From positions 1 to 64,000 of the forward strand of contig JAUIKE010000026.1 of the NCBI GenBank assembly GCA_030430845.1: a DNA stretch of 64,000 bases, in the 5' to 3' direction. Below are positions 39,417-48,302 of the stretch, piece after piece (positions within the stretch are counted from its first letter, which is position 1; every line of letters starts with the position of its first letter). The DNA is from Bacteroidia bacterium (GTDB lineage Bacteria; Bacteroidota; Bacteroidia; Chitinophagales; Saprospiraceae). Both the position numbers and the translations under genes were made by a program. The notes below the pieces were generated by a model that was given only the letters and a program-made list of their open reading frames with translations, searched no databases and had not been told where the DNA came from.

Positions 39417-40832
39417 ATGCTCGACAGAAACAACTTCTCTAAAGAAGCCGAACTCGTCTCCCAATGGGTCCAAAATTATCTAAAAAACATCGATTCCTTC
39501 CCTGTCAAATCCCAGGTACAACCCAAAGACATTTACAATCAAATTCCGGATAGTCCTCCATTGGAGTCTGAAAATCTCGAATCTATACTTAAAGATCTCA
39601 ATGAGATCATCCTGCCGGGTATTACTCACTGGCAACATCCGAACTACCACGCTTACTTCAATGCCAACAGCTCGGTAGAATCCCTGCTGGCCGAGCACAT
39701 CACCACAGCCATTGCCGCTCAGTGCATGATCTGGGAAACCTCCCCGGCTGCGGCCGAGTTGGAAGAACGCATGATGGAATGGCTGCGCGACAACATGGCC
39801 TTGCCCAAAAGCTGGGAAGGCGTCATCCAGGATACCGCCTCTACTGCTACCCTGGCCGCTATTTTAACGGCCAGAGAGATCAAAACAGACTTTCGCTCTA
39901 ATGTCGAAGGAGTGCCCAACAATCTGCGGGTATACTGCTCCAAGGAAACCCACTCTTCCATCGAAAAAGCCGTGGCCATCAGCGGGATCGGCACCAAAAA
40001 TCTAGTAAAGATAGAGGTAGATGAAAAGATGCGCCTGATTCCTGAAGCCTTAGAGAAACGAATAGAAGCGGACATCGCCCAAGGGCTCGTTCCCTGTTGT
40101 GTAGTGGTCGCAATCGGCACCACCGGCACCGTAGCGGTTGATCCGCTGAAACCCATTGCCCGGATCTGTAAAAAACACGATATCTTCCTGCATGTGGATG
40201 CTGCCTTTGCCGGTACAGCCTTACTGCTGCCGGAATATCAATGGATGATCGAAGGTATTGAAGAGGCCGACGCCTTTGTTTTTAATCCGCATAAATGGAT
40301 GTTCACTAACTTTGATTGTACCGCTTATTTTGTGAAGGACGTCCAGGCACTGGTCAAAACATTTGAGGTGCTTCCGGAATATCTAAAAACTAAAACCCGC
40401 GGCCAGGTTAATGACTATCGCGATTGGGGAATCCCGCTGGGTCGGCGCTTCCGGGCTTTGAAGTTATGGTTCGTCCTGCGCAGCTTCGGCTTGAATGGTA
40501 TTCAGAAAAGATTGCGTGAGCACATTCAGTTAACTGAATATTTTGCCGAAAACATTAAAGCTTCCGGCAATTTTGAGCTGGTACTCCCTGCCTTTTTGAA
40601 TTTCAGCTGTTTTCGCTTCCATCCACCGCATATTCAGGATGAGGAACAATTGAATCAATTAAACGAGGAGTTGGTCCAGCAAATCAATGCCAGTGGACAC
40701 CTCTATCTGACGCACACGAAGATTAAAGGGAAATATGTCCTCCGAATGGTGATCGGGCAGACTTATGTGGAGCAAAAGCATGTTGATCATGCTTTGGAAG
40801 TGATTAAAAGCATGGCTGAGACGCTCGTGTAA
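39417..40832 (+). CDS. PLP-dependent aromatic-L-amino-acid-decarboxylase-like enzyme
   Basis: 471 residues, the usual length for group II decarboxylases. Visible features are the N-terminal ITHWQHPNYHAYFNANSS substrate-entry block, TASTATLAAILTARE, CCVVVAIGTTGTVAVDP, the aspartate in LHVDAAFAGTA that contacts the PLP ring, and the Schiff-base Lys293 in FNPHKWMFTNFDC. It should decarboxylate aromatic or related L-amino acids to amines in the cytoplasm; the exact substrate cannot be read from sequence. It lies alone between two palindromic terminators. Confidence 0.92.
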   Translation: MLDRNNFSKEAELVSQWVQNYLKNIDSFPVKSQVQPKDIYNQIPDSPPLESENLESILKDLNEIILPGITHWQHPNYHAYFNANSSVESLLAEHITTAIAAQCMIWETSPAAAELEERMMEWLRDNMALPKSWEGVIQDTASTATLAAILTAREIKTDFRSNVEGVPNNLRVYCSKETHSSIEKAVAISGIGTKNLVKIEVDEKMRLIPEALEKRIEADIAQGLVPCCVVVAIGTTGTVAVDPLKPIARICKKHDIFLHVDAAFAGTALLLPEYQWMIEGIEEADAFVFNPHKWMFTNFDCTAYFVKDVQALVKTFEVLPEYLKTKTRGQVNDYRDWGIPLGRRFRALKLWFVLRSFGLNGIQKRLREHIQLTEYFAENIKASGNFELVLPAFLNFSCFRFHPPHIQDEEQLNQLNEELVQQINASGHLYLTHTKIKGKYVLRMVIGQTYVEQKHVDHALEVIKSMAETLV

Positions 40833-40899
40833 AATAACCAGATTATACCGTTGGTGGCAGTCTCCGACTGCCACCAACGGTATAATCTGGTTATTTTAC
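40829..40899. terminator. 34-bp perfect convergent hairpin
   Basis: The arms 40829-40862 and 40866-40899 are perfectly complementary with loop TCC; core CCGTTGGTGGCAGTC. It fills the gap between the convergent stops at 40832 and 40900 and serves both. It is the longest perfect stem in the window. Confidence 0.85.
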
Positions 40900-41085
40900 T
40901 TATCCATCCCCTTTTTTTGAAATCATAATAAACTGCATAACGATTATCCCGGCCAGGAAACCGATCCCCACCAGCTGAGCGATGTCCACTGCCCGAATAC
41001 TCGATTCAGCGGACATGCGGCTGAAGTTAGCGATGGATATAAAAAAGAGTACAAGTAGGAAGAGTGGTAATTTATATTTTTTCAT
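40900..41085 (-). CDS. Small two-helix membrane protein, unknown function
   Basis: 61 residues: MKKYKLPLFLLVLFFISIAN as the first membrane helix, then a short loop with RMSAESSIRAVDIAQ, a second helix (~38-55: LVGIGFLAGIIVMQFIMI), and a basic tail. It starts 32 nt after the serine-hydrolase gene stop on the same strand and ends at the 34-bp hairpin, so it is probably the second gene of that operon. I do not recognise it. Confidence 0.7.
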   Translation of the reverse strand: MKKYKLPLFLLVLFFISIANFSRMSAESSIRAVDIAQLVGIGFLAGIIVMQFIMISKKGDG

Positions 41086-41117
41086 GATCGATGTTTTTTA
41101 TGATGTTCAAAAACAAA

Positions 41118-42176
41118 TCATTCTCTGGAAAAAACAATCTCCTCAATTTTAGTAGTTATTTCCATAATTGGATAAGGCCGGATATTCCCTAAAACAATAA
41201 TAGTAAGTTGGTCATCCAGGTATCGATGTACATTGCAGACAAAGCCTTGCATGGTACCACCATGCCTCACCAATTTGCCTTCGGAAGCATCTGCCCTTAC
41301 GTATTTCCTGACTTTAAATCCATAACCATATCCGCCGTATTGCTCCGGGTCTCCATCGAAAAGTAATCGTCTGGCTGTTTCTGAAAGATAGGAATTTTGG
41401 TACAATGCCTGATCCCATTTCAACAAATCTTCGCCCGTAGCGTACATATCGCCCGATCCGAGCGCATAGCCCATGTAGTTTTTCGCTGCAGGGATTAGTT
41501 TTTGGTCTTGTATTTCGTACCCTTTAGCTTTGTTATTAATTTGATCTCCTGATCTTTCCAGGCCTGAGTTTTTCATTTTTAAAGCCAGAAGGGTATGCGC
41601 TGTTAAGAACTCTTTGAAACTTTTCCCACTTACCTTTGCTACGATGGCTGCTGCGAGTTGATAATTCAGGTTGGAATACTGATACTGGGTACCGGGTTCG
41701 AAACTCAGATTGCACTTATTAATGATCCTGACCAGCTCTTCCTCTGAAAGGTCTTCATATTTCATATCTGCAATGCGATTTAAATGAGGTGGCAAGCCGC
41801 TCGACATCTTCAAAAGCAGATGCAGGGTCAGTTGTTCCCCTAATACCTTTTTTAGCTCCGGTAAATATTGGCCGATGGGCCTATGCAGATCCAATTGGCC
41901 TTGATCGACCAGTTGCAGGACGCTGACGGCCGTAAATGACTTAGTGGTAGAACCAATTAAAAAGCGGGTATCCAATTTATTTAATTCTCTATTTTCAGCA
42001 TCGGCATAACCATAGGCCTTTTCAAATAATATTTTTCCTTTTCGGGCCACCAGTATGACTCCGCTAAATTCTTTTTTCTGATAATACCCATCCACTAAGA
42101 CATCTATCTGCTGGATGGTCGTTTGTGAAAAAACAGCAAAAGGGCATAAAAGCAATAAAAAATGTAAAACTTTCAT
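41118..42176 (-). CDS. Exported serine hydrolase, beta-lactamase/penicillin-binding-protein fold
   Basis: 352 residues from the ATG at 42176, which directly precedes a signal peptide (MKVLHFLLLLCPFAVFSQ); an in-frame ATG at 42203 would add nine residues. The class C/PBP fold motifs are present: the nucleophile in FLIGSTTKSFTAV (SxxK), YQYSNLNY (YxN) and RHGGTMQGF (HxG). Family members are esterases, D-Ala peptidases or beta-lactamase relatives in the periplasm. The substrate is unknown. Confidence 0.9.
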   Translation of the reverse strand: MKVLHFLLLLCPFAVFSQTTIQQIDVLVDGYYQKKEFSGVILVARKGKILFEKAYGYADAENRELNKLDTRFLIGSTTKSFTAVSVLQLVDQGQLDLHRPIGQYLPELKKVLGEQLTLHLLLKMSSGLPPHLNRIADMKYEDLSEEELVRIINKCNLSFEPGTQYQYSNLNYQLAAAIVAKVSGKSFKEFLTAHTLLALKMKNSGLERSGDQINNKAKGYEIQDQKLIPAAKNYMGYALGSGDMYATGEDLLKWDQALYQNSYLSETARRLLFDGDPEQYGGYGYGFKVRKYVRADASEGKLVRHGGTMQGFVCNVHRYLDDQLTIIVLGNIRPYPIMEITTKIEEIVFSRE

Positions 42177-42304
42177 AAGTTGATTTTTGATTGGAAATAA
42201 CATGACTTCAAAGCTAGGCAGCTAAAGTGTCCGATAAAAACCGATCTCGTTTGTATTCATGAATCAAAACCGATAACTATCCTTTATCTTTAATTCAAAA
42301 ACCA

Positions 42305-43732
42305 ATGAAGGCTTTGCTCACTTTATTTGCTGGTATGTGCATCTTCAGTTGTACCCCCTCAACAGCTCCCACCCAGTCCAGCTCTTCTTTTCCTTTAGAT
42401 CCTTCAGAAATATTCATAACCAGATACTTCCCTGAAAATTCCAATAGACAAACCGTCTCAGCTCCTGAAGAGGTTTTGGCATTTGTTAAGAACACAGATC
42501 GAATCAGCAGCAACCGTTATTCGGATATGGTAGTGGACAGCCGGGGGAATGCTTACATCGCCTGCTTTGAAAAAAAAGAAGATGGACAGGATTATGTATT
42601 AATCACTAAAATAGCCCTGGACGGGCAAACTCTTTGGGAAAGTGGAACAGCACTGAAAGGCCGGGCCACAGCCATTACCATCGACCAGGAAGGTAATGTT
42701 TGGGTATTGGGCAGTTTGGAGGAGGGGCTACCAAGCCCGGGCAATATAGATCTGGAGCAAAAAAAGCCTTGCATCTTCATGGCTCAATTTTCTCCGGATG
42801 GGGCCTGCACCCGGCTGATCAGTAGTTCAGGAAGCGGCCGGGCCTTTAATATCCACATCAATAAGCAGCATGAAATAATGATCAGCGGGCATATGGGAAG
42901 TGAACTGAGCTTTGGGGAGACAAGCATTGAGAATGATACCGGAGACGACCAGGGTTTCCTAGCCCGATTTGATGCTCTGGGGCAATGTCTTTGGATAAAG
43001 CCCATTAGTGCCGCCATTTCCAGAATTAAAAGTGATTCGAAAGGTGATTTTTACCTCTGCGGAAGTTTTCATAAAGAACTAAGCTGGGAAAAGGACAGCC
43101 TTTCTACGGAGAGTCGATACGATGATGATGGCTTTTTAATGAAAATCGCCAGGAATGAAAAAGATCACTGGATCCGTAGGTTTGGGAAAGGTGGAGTTAT
43201 AGAAACGGGATATGCCACCAGGGAAACCGCCACCGATATGTTTATAAACTCGAAGAATGAAATTTTAGTTTGTGCCATGCTGGATCTCTACGAGGAAGAT
43301 CTTCCGGAAAAAGAAAGGGTTCGGCATTCCGATATGAGTATTCTTCATTACGATGCTCGGGGTACTTTAATCGATCAGACCTTGGTGGCTAAGCACCTGA
43401 GCAAACGTTCATCCAACTGCCTGACACAGGACATGCAAGGCAACATCTGGATTAGCGGCCACGCCCAGGCCTATACTCTTATCAATGAGCAAGCGCTTCC
43501 AACTGAACAGGATCAGCAGACCTTTTTACTCAAACTTTCGAGGGATAAAAAAATTGAGCAAATTATGCTGCCGCATCATCAAACCAATATGGCCTTTCGG
43601 GCAGCCTATTCCCTGGAGGATCGGGTATATTTCAGCGGTCATTTTCAAACTCAGCTCTCCATAAATGGTCAAACGATCCAAAATAATGGAGCACATGCCC
43701 TATTTTTTTATAATAAAAAAGTTATTGACTAA
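42305..43732 (+). CDS. Lipoprotein with beta-propeller (SBBP-like) repeats
   Basis: 475 residues. An N-terminal lipoprotein signal (MKALLTLFAGMCIFSC, lipidated Cys16) is followed by a Ser/Thr-rich linker and repeats of ~50-60 residues such as DSRGNAYIACF, DQEGNVWVLGSL, DSKGDFYLCGSF, INSKNEILVCAM, DMQGNIWISGH, typical of SBBP/NHL-type propellers. It is probably surface or periplasmic. The function is unknown; propellers of this kind often bind ligands or act as scaffolds. It is divergent from the serine hydrolase operon. Confidence 0.85.
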   Translation: MKALLTLFAGMCIFSCTPSTAPTQSSSSFPLDPSEIFITRYFPENSNRQTVSAPEEVLAFVKNTDRISSNRYSDMVVDSRGNAYIACFEKKEDGQDYVLITKIALDGQTLWESGTALKGRATAITIDQEGNVWVLGSLEEGLPSPGNIDLEQKKPCIFMAQFSPDGACTRLISSSGSGRAFNIHINKQHEIMISGHMGSELSFGETSIENDTGDDQGFLARFDALGQCLWIKPISAAISRIKSDSKGDFYLCGSFHKELSWEKDSLSTESRYDDDGFLMKIARNEKDHWIRRFGKGGVIETGYATRETATDMFINSKNEILVCAMLDLYEEDLPEKERVRHSDMSILHYDARGTLIDQTLVAKHLSKRSSNCLTQDMQGNIWISGHAQAYTLINEQALPTEQDQQTFLLKLSRDKKIEQIMLPHHQTNMAFRAAYSLEDRVYFSGHFQTQLSINGQTIQNNGAHALFFYNKKVID

Positions 43733-43752
43733 TAAGTTTGATTAAGAGCCTA

Positions 43753-43996
43753 AGCGGGGCTGTTAAGTTCTTTGTATAATGGCTCCAGCCATGCGGCCCG
43801 TATGGGAGGAGCCAAATATCGGTAATAAAATCCTAAGACCTGGCCAAAAGCTCTGGAAGAGCGTTATATGCAAACAAACATGTCGTTTTATATGACGCTC
43901 TTCCAGAGCTTTATAAGAATTAAACATTGATGGTGCTTACCGATATTTCGCCTCTCTGAGGCTCTTGTTAATTAGAACTCAACAGCCCTGCCCGCT
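43753..43996. mobile_element. ~245-bp inverted-repeat element with central hairpin
   Basis: The left end (AGCGGGGCTGTTAAGTTCT) and right end (complement AGCGGGCAGGGCTGTTGAGTTCT) are imperfect inverted repeats. A second inner pair shares AAATATCGGTAA. The centre (43847-43912) is a 23-bp stem, AAAGCTCTGGAAGAGCGT with one G-U pair, and an A/T-rich loop. It codes for nothing and lies in the 433-bp gap between the propeller lipoprotein and the AhpD-like gene. MITE-like or a large structured terminator. Confidence 0.55.
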
Positions 43997-44165
43997 GGGG
44001 CTGCTTTACCAACCAGGCTATGTCCACAAGTTGATTGATTTGTACCTTCTTCACCTCACAATCAGTGATAAGTCCGTTACAGTCAGGTTTAAATCTGTAT
44101 AAAAATTTTGATTGCGCTATATTTACAAACCTTCATCCATTTTTCCAAAACACAAACCACGCATT

Positions 44166-44561
44166 ATGTCTACCGTAAAACTACTGGAATACTCAGAAGC
44201 CCCCGAAAGAGCACAAAAAGTATTCGACGACATCCAACAAACCCGGCAAACGGATTTTATCAACAACTTCTGGAAAGCCATGGCCAACCAGCCCAACACC
44301 ATGGAAAGATTATGGAGTAACCTAAAAACCGTAATGGCCCCGGGAGCATTGGATGGATTAACCAAAGAATTGATTTATATTGCTGTCTCCATAGCGAATA
44401 ATTGTGATTATTGCATCCACTCTCACACGGCCAATGCCTACGCCAAGGGCATGACCGACGAGCAATACGAGGAACTGATGGCCGTAATTGCCATGGCCCA
44501 TCAAACCAACGCCCTGGCCACCGGCATGAAAGTGAAAGTGGATGAAGCCTTTAAAAAATAA
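44166..44561 (+). CDS. Carboxymuconolactone decarboxylase/AhpD-like protein
   Basis: 131 residues from the ATG at 44166 (MSTVKLLEYSEAPERAQKVF); an upstream in-frame GTG-type start would add 18 residues of unlikely sequence. The AhpD signature Cys80-x-x-Cys83-x(3)-His87 (NNCDYCIHSH) gives a thiol-disulfide peroxidase-type active site. It is the first gene of a tight plus-strand operon: the quinone reductase starts 5 nt after its stop and a Crp-like regulator follows. This suggests redox or electrophile detoxification. Confidence 0.9.
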   Translation: MSTVKLLEYSEAPERAQKVFDDIQQTRQTDFINNFWKAMANQPNTMERLWSNLKTVMAPGALDGLTKELIYIAVSIANNCDYCIHSHTANAYAKGMTDEQYEELMAVIAMAHQTNALATGMKVKVDEAFKK

Positions 44562-44566
44562 ATCAT

Positions 44567-45544
44567 ATGCCCAAAGCAGTTGTTGTACACCAAACCGGAG
44601 GACCAGAAGTGTTCTCCTATGAAGACCAGGAAGTCGGCCGGCCCGGCCCGGACGAAGTATTGATGCGCCACCATGCCATCGGCGTAAATTTTATCGACAC
44701 TTATTTCCGCTCAGGCCTGTATCCCTGGAAGGGCAACAAGCCCATTATTGTTGGAGCAGAAGCAAGCGGAGAAGTGTTGGAAGTAGGAGAAAAAGTGGCT
44801 TGGCTGCGGCCCGGAGACCGGGTTTGTTACACGCTGCCCAATGGAGCTTACTGTGAAGCTCGATTGGTGAAAGCCAGCCAATTGGTGAAGCTGCCTGACA
44901 GCATCAGCCATGAAACCGCCGCCTCTACCCTGTTGAAAGGATTAACTGTTCATTATTTACTGCATCGAACTTTCCAGGTAAAGCCAGGGCAAACCATTCT
45001 CTTCCATGCAGCGGCAGGAGGCGTAGGAACCCTGGCCGGACAGTGGGCAAGCCAGCTCGGAGCTACCATTATTGGGACGGTTAGTACGGAAGAAAAAGCT
45101 AAAATTGCCAAAGCCAACGGATATCATCATACGATCAACTACAGAACTGAGAATTTCGTCGAAAGGGTCAAAGAAATCACCAATGGGCAAGGCGTCGACG
45201 TGGTGTATGATTCGGTGGGGAAGAATACCTACCCTCAATCTCTGCATTGCCTTAAGCGCCTGGGCATGTGGGTCTGCTTTGGGCAATCTTCCGGTCTGAT
45301 TGAGAACTTTGAGCTACAGCACCTGGCACAAAACGGCTCTTTATTTGCCACCCGCCCGACCCTGTTCAACTACATTGCCACCCGAGAGGAATTGGAAGAC
45401 AGTTCAGCGGCCCTATTTGATGCACTCGAAAAAGGGATTTTAAAAACGACCATCCATCAGCGGTTTAAATTGGAGGAAGCCGCTAAGGTACACGAGTTAT
45501 TGGAAAGTCGGCAGACAAAAGGAGCGACCATATTAATTCCATAA
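44567..45544 (+). CDS. qor: NADPH:quinone reductase-like medium-chain oxidoreductase
   Basis: 325 residues, typical of zinc-independent MDR enzymes. The N-terminal GroES-like domain has HHAIGVNFIDTYFRSGLYP; the Rossmann dinucleotide site is HAAAGGVGTLAGQWASQLGA; GVDVVYDSVGKNTYPQSL lies in the core; there are no zinc-ligand cysteine clusters. It would reduce quinones or alpha,beta-unsaturated carbonyls with NADPH in the cytoplasm. It is operonic with the AhpD-like gene upstream and the Crp-like regulator 2 nt downstream. Confidence 0.93.
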   Translation: MPKAVVVHQTGGPEVFSYEDQEVGRPGPDEVLMRHHAIGVNFIDTYFRSGLYPWKGNKPIIVGAEASGEVLEVGEKVAWLRPGDRVCYTLPNGAYCEARLVKASQLVKLPDSISHETAASTLLKGLTVHYLLHRTFQVKPGQTILFHAAAGGVGTLAGQWASQLGATIIGTVSTEEKAKIAKANGYHHTINYRTENFVERVKEITNGQGVDVVYDSVGKNTYPQSLHCLKRLGMWVCFGQSSGLIENFELQHLAQNGSLFATRPTLFNYIATREELEDSSAALFDALEKGILKTTIHQRFKLEEAAKVHELLESRQTKGATILIP

Positions 45545-45546
45545 TC

Positions 45547-46128
45547 ATGAATCCTTTTTCCCAAATGCGCAAAGTACTGGAATCTTTCCACCCCTTCACC
45601 GAAGAAGCCTGGAAAGATTTCAGTGCGCTGTTTACATCCGCAAAACTAAAAAAAGGAGAATATTTCGTTCGGGAAGGGACCCATAATGACAGCCTCGCCT
45701 TCGTCATTGACGGTGCATTACGCGCCTTTTATTTAGACCAGAACGGCAGCTTTTACAACAAAACCTTTTTCATCGAGGGCTCATTTGCTGTCTCCCTGGC
45801 CTCCATTCTGCAAGGCATTCCCAGCTTTCTCAATTTCGATGCCCTGGTCGACACACAGATGCTAGTCGGCCATTACAGGCAGCTAGAAGCCCTATTTGAC
45901 AAGCACCGGTGCATAGAAACGATCACCCGCAAGATCATCGAATACGAGTGGGTCATCAAAAAGGAGCAGCGCGAGCTGCGCCTGGTGCTCAATGATGCTG
46001 CTGAGCGCTACGCCTACTTCAGGGAAGAGTATCCGGGCCTGGAGAATAAAATTCCGCAGTATCATATTGCCTCCCATCTGGGGATCACGCCGATACAACT
46101 GAGTCGCATTAGAGCAAGGAAAGGCTGA
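45547..46128 (+). CDS. Crp/Fnr-family transcriptional regulator
   Basis: 193 residues. The cyclic-nucleotide-binding-like jelly roll (~10-125) contains LKKGEYFVREGTHNDSLAFV and FVIDGALRAFY. A long dimer helix follows, then a C-terminal winged helix-turn-helix (NKIPQYHIASHLGITPIQLSRIR). The cAMP-contact residues of E. coli CRP are not obviously kept, as is common in Bacteroidota members. It starts 2 nt after the qor stop, so the operon probably carries its own regulator. Confidence 0.92.
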   Translation: MNPFSQMRKVLESFHPFTEEAWKDFSALFTSAKLKKGEYFVREGTHNDSLAFVIDGALRAFYLDQNGSFYNKTFFIEGSFAVSLASILQGIPSFLNFDALVDTQMLVGHYRQLEALFDKHRCIETITRKIIEYEWVIKKEQRELRLVLNDAAERYAYFREEYPGLENKIPQYHIASHLGITPIQLSRIRARKG

Positions 46129-46177
46129 ATAGGGCTCTAGTGATTTTGGAGTGTAAGCCAGTATTTTTAGAGTGGGG

Positions 46178-46234
46178 GAATCTTGCGTTAGTGACCTGGT
46201 GACTTGGAGTCACCAGGTCACTAACGCAAGATTC
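46178..46234. terminator. 27-bp perfect hairpin after the AhpD/qor/crp operon
   Basis: The arms 46178-46204 and 46208-46234 are fully complementary with loop TGG; core GTTAGTGACCTGGTGACT. It lies 50 nt after the operon stop. Confidence 0.75.
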
Positions 46235-46260
46235 ACAAAATTTTATTTGGCCGCAAGTCC

Positions 46261-46310
46261 TTGTCCGCTTTTGTCCGAAATTGTCCGATTTTGGCAGGTT
46301 TTGGCAGCCT
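46261..46310 (+). promoter_or_regulatory. Five phased 10-bp direct repeats upstream of the barrel/SDR operon
   Basis: Consecutive decamers TTGTCCGCTT, TTGTCCGAAA, TTGTCCGATT, TTGGCAGGTT and TTGGCAGCCT have exact 10-bp period, so all face one side of the helix. They lie ~93 bp upstream of a -7-like box CATCTTTG (46403-46410) and ~135 bp before the next ATG. They look like cooperative activator binding sites. Confidence 0.6.
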
Positions 46311-46444
46311 AGGCGACCATGAATTTTGCCAGCCGGCCCGCACGCGCCATCCTACCTATCCTTTCCTTAACATAGGTTAATGCAATCCCGCAACTCTGTC
46401 TGCATCTTTGTACTGTCAACATTACCCAATTTAAAATCAGACCT

Positions 46445-47152
46445 ATGAAAAAGCTATTGCTGCTACTCGCCTGCCTGGCAGGCCTGACCACCTCATACCT
46501 GCAAGAACCGGGCAAGCTCAATTTCAAGCGAGGCTTTGAAATAGGCCTGGGCTTTGGAGAGATCCCCTACAAAGGAAGTTTTAAGCCCAGCCTTACCTTT
46601 GGCTATCATTTAAGTGAGAAACTATACTTTGGCCTTATTTACCAACTCAAAGATCATATTCGGCGAGACAACAGCTCCTTCAACGCACAGTCGAGCCAGC
46701 TGGAGGGCCTGCTGAGTGCCAGGGAAGAGGTTGCCGGAAGGTTTTTACTACAAGGCCGATACAAGCCGTTCAAAAATGGCCCCTATCTTTCCTTTGGCTG
46801 GGTGTACAACGGCCGGGATCAGGAAGAAATAAAATTCGATGATCGTTCCAGGCTCATCAACGGCCAGGAATATGAAGGGGCGATTCAGGTCACCCAAACA
46901 CGGCCCGGTGGGGGCGGTTTAGCCCTCGGGATCGGCTATCAGCAACATCTTGGGAATGGCTTTTCTATCCAGGCCGAGTGGACTCCCGCCTGGTTCACCC
47001 CTATACCAACCCCCGAATACCAATTCAGCGGCACAGCCGATTTATCGGTTGATGCGCGGACTTATCTCTCTGAAAAAATGACTGACCGTTTCCAGTCTAC
47101 CGTAACCAACCGATACAAAGTTTTTCACATAGGCTTCGCAAAAAAACTATAA
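46445..47152 (+). CDS. Outer-membrane beta-barrel protein, unknown function
   Basis: 235 residues with an N-terminal signal (MKKLLLLLACLAGLTTSYLQ) and alternating beta strands ending in aromatics (FEIGLGFGEIPYKGSF, LTFGYHLSEKLYFGLIYQL, GGGLALGIGYQQHLGNGFSI). It ends in a strand-like YKVFHIGFAKKL. The size suggests an 8-10-strand barrel of the OmpA/OmpW-like class; I cannot name the family. It is co-directional with the SDR gene 29 nt downstream and lies behind the five phased repeats. Confidence 0.75.
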   Translation: MKKLLLLLACLAGLTTSYLQEPGKLNFKRGFEIGLGFGEIPYKGSFKPSLTFGYHLSEKLYFGLIYQLKDHIRRDNSSFNAQSSQLEGLLSAREEVAGRFLLQGRYKPFKNGPYLSFGWVYNGRDQEEIKFDDRSRLINGQEYEGAIQVTQTRPGGGGLALGIGYQQHLGNGFSIQAEWTPAWFTPIPTPEYQFSGTADLSVDARTYLSEKMTDRFQSTVTNRYKVFHIGFAKKL

Positions 47153-47181
47153 AACTACTTGCAAACAAAAACCTAATTATC

Positions 47182-47898
47182 ATGACCATTCAAAATCAAA
47201 GCATACTCATCACCGGAGGGACCTCGGGCATCGGGAAAGCCCTGGCCCTTTCATTAAAGGATAATAATAAGGTAATCGTAACAGGCCGTTCCATTGAGCG
47301 ATTAGAAGAGGCTCAGAAAAACGGACTGATCCCCATCAAAGCAGATCTGACAAGCCGGGAAGACCTGGACAAACTGGTTATGACCATTGAGCAGCAGTAT
47401 CCGGAACTCAACGTTCTGATCAACAATGCAGGCATCCAGTTTAACTACCATATGCTGGAAGAAACGGACACACTTCAGCGCATCCATAACGAAATACAGA
47501 TTAACCTGACCGGAACGATCCAGCTAACGCAATTGCTGTTGCCGGTACTATGCGCTAAGCCCTCGCAAATACTCAACGTCAGCTCCGGTCTGGGAGCGGT
47601 GCCCAAGACGGACGGCATCGTTTATTCGGCCAGCAAGGCGGGCCTGCGCAACTTCACCCGAGGGCTCCGCAAGATCCTGAAGGATCAGCCCGTAACAGTG
47701 ATCGAAGTGATCCCACCTGTTACAGATACGCATATGACCTCGTCGCGAGAAGAGGATAAAATGCCGGTAGAAGAATTGATCGCTATTATTATTAAACAGT
47801 GGTCAAAGGGAAAGCAGTTGATCGCTCCGAGGAAAATAAAGCTTTTGCTGGGGATTAATCGCTGGTGGCCGGGATTGGCGGATCGGATAATCAAATGA
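47182..47898 (+). CDS. Short-chain dehydrogenase/reductase
   Basis: 238 residues. Cofactor motif TGGTSGIGKAL (TGxxxGxG), NNAG at ~88-91, catalytic Ser in NVSSGLG and the YSASK Tyr/Lys pair are all present, so it should be an active classical SDR using NAD(P)(H). The last ~40 residues (RKIKLLLGINRWWPGLADR) are like those of DltE-type SDRs. Substrate unknown. Second gene of the operon with the beta-barrel protein; three nt after its stop begins an ACATGTCATGT element. Confidence 0.92.
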   Translation: MTIQNQSILITGGTSGIGKALALSLKDNNKVIVTGRSIERLEEAQKNGLIPIKADLTSREDLDKLVMTIEQQYPELNVLINNAGIQFNYHMLEETDTLQRIHNEIQINLTGTIQLTQLLLPVLCAKPSQILNVSSGLGAVPKTDGIVYSASKAGLRNFTRGLRKILKDQPVTVIEVIPPVTDTHMTSSREEDKMPVEELIAIIIKQWSKGKQLIAPRKIKLLLGINRWWPGLADRIIK

Positions 47899-47901
47899 GG
47901 G

Positions 47902-48066
47902 AGACATGTCATGTTTAGACATGACATGTCTTGCTAGTCAGAAGGGTACTTACTAACAAACACTTGATAATCAGACGAAGTGAATGTTAAAAAGGACATG
48001 ACATGTCTAAGACATGTCATGTCCCTGCCACTGGCATATGTCATATCTAAAAATGACATATCTAAA
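47902..48066. repeat. ACATGTCATGT palindromic element, copy 1 (inverted orientation)
   Basis: A hairpin at 47902-47931 (13-bp arms AGACATGTCATGT, loop TTAG) and one at 47994-48024 (14-bp arms, loop TAA) enclose a spacer containing, on the minus strand, TTTAACATT and TGATTATCA. A third degenerate palindrome follows at about 48036-48062. The first hairpin starts 3 nt after the SDR stop. 48067-48302 has no gene; it contains a GTGACTAAAGTCAC palindrome near 48240 upstream of the PqqD gene. Confidence 0.8.
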
Positions 48067-48302
48067 CAAAAGCTCATTCCACTACCAGTCACCAAGTACT
48101 TCCCAACGGCTGGGCATTTTCATACTACCCCAAACATATTTATTCCCCTGTAAAAAATCCTATCCCAGACTACTATGAGACGTTTTACTTTTTTTCTGTA
48201 ACAAAGTACTTTTTATCAAGCAATTACGCCTTTTTTACGTGACTAAAGTCACTGACTATATTGGTAAAAAGCAGGAGCTTGAAGGTCTAAAAGTGGTAAA
48301 AA

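Noticed and set aside
47902-48066. CRISPR-like array
   Set aside because: The palindromes are repeated but have no regular spacers, no cas genes, and recur as dispersed elements elsewhere.
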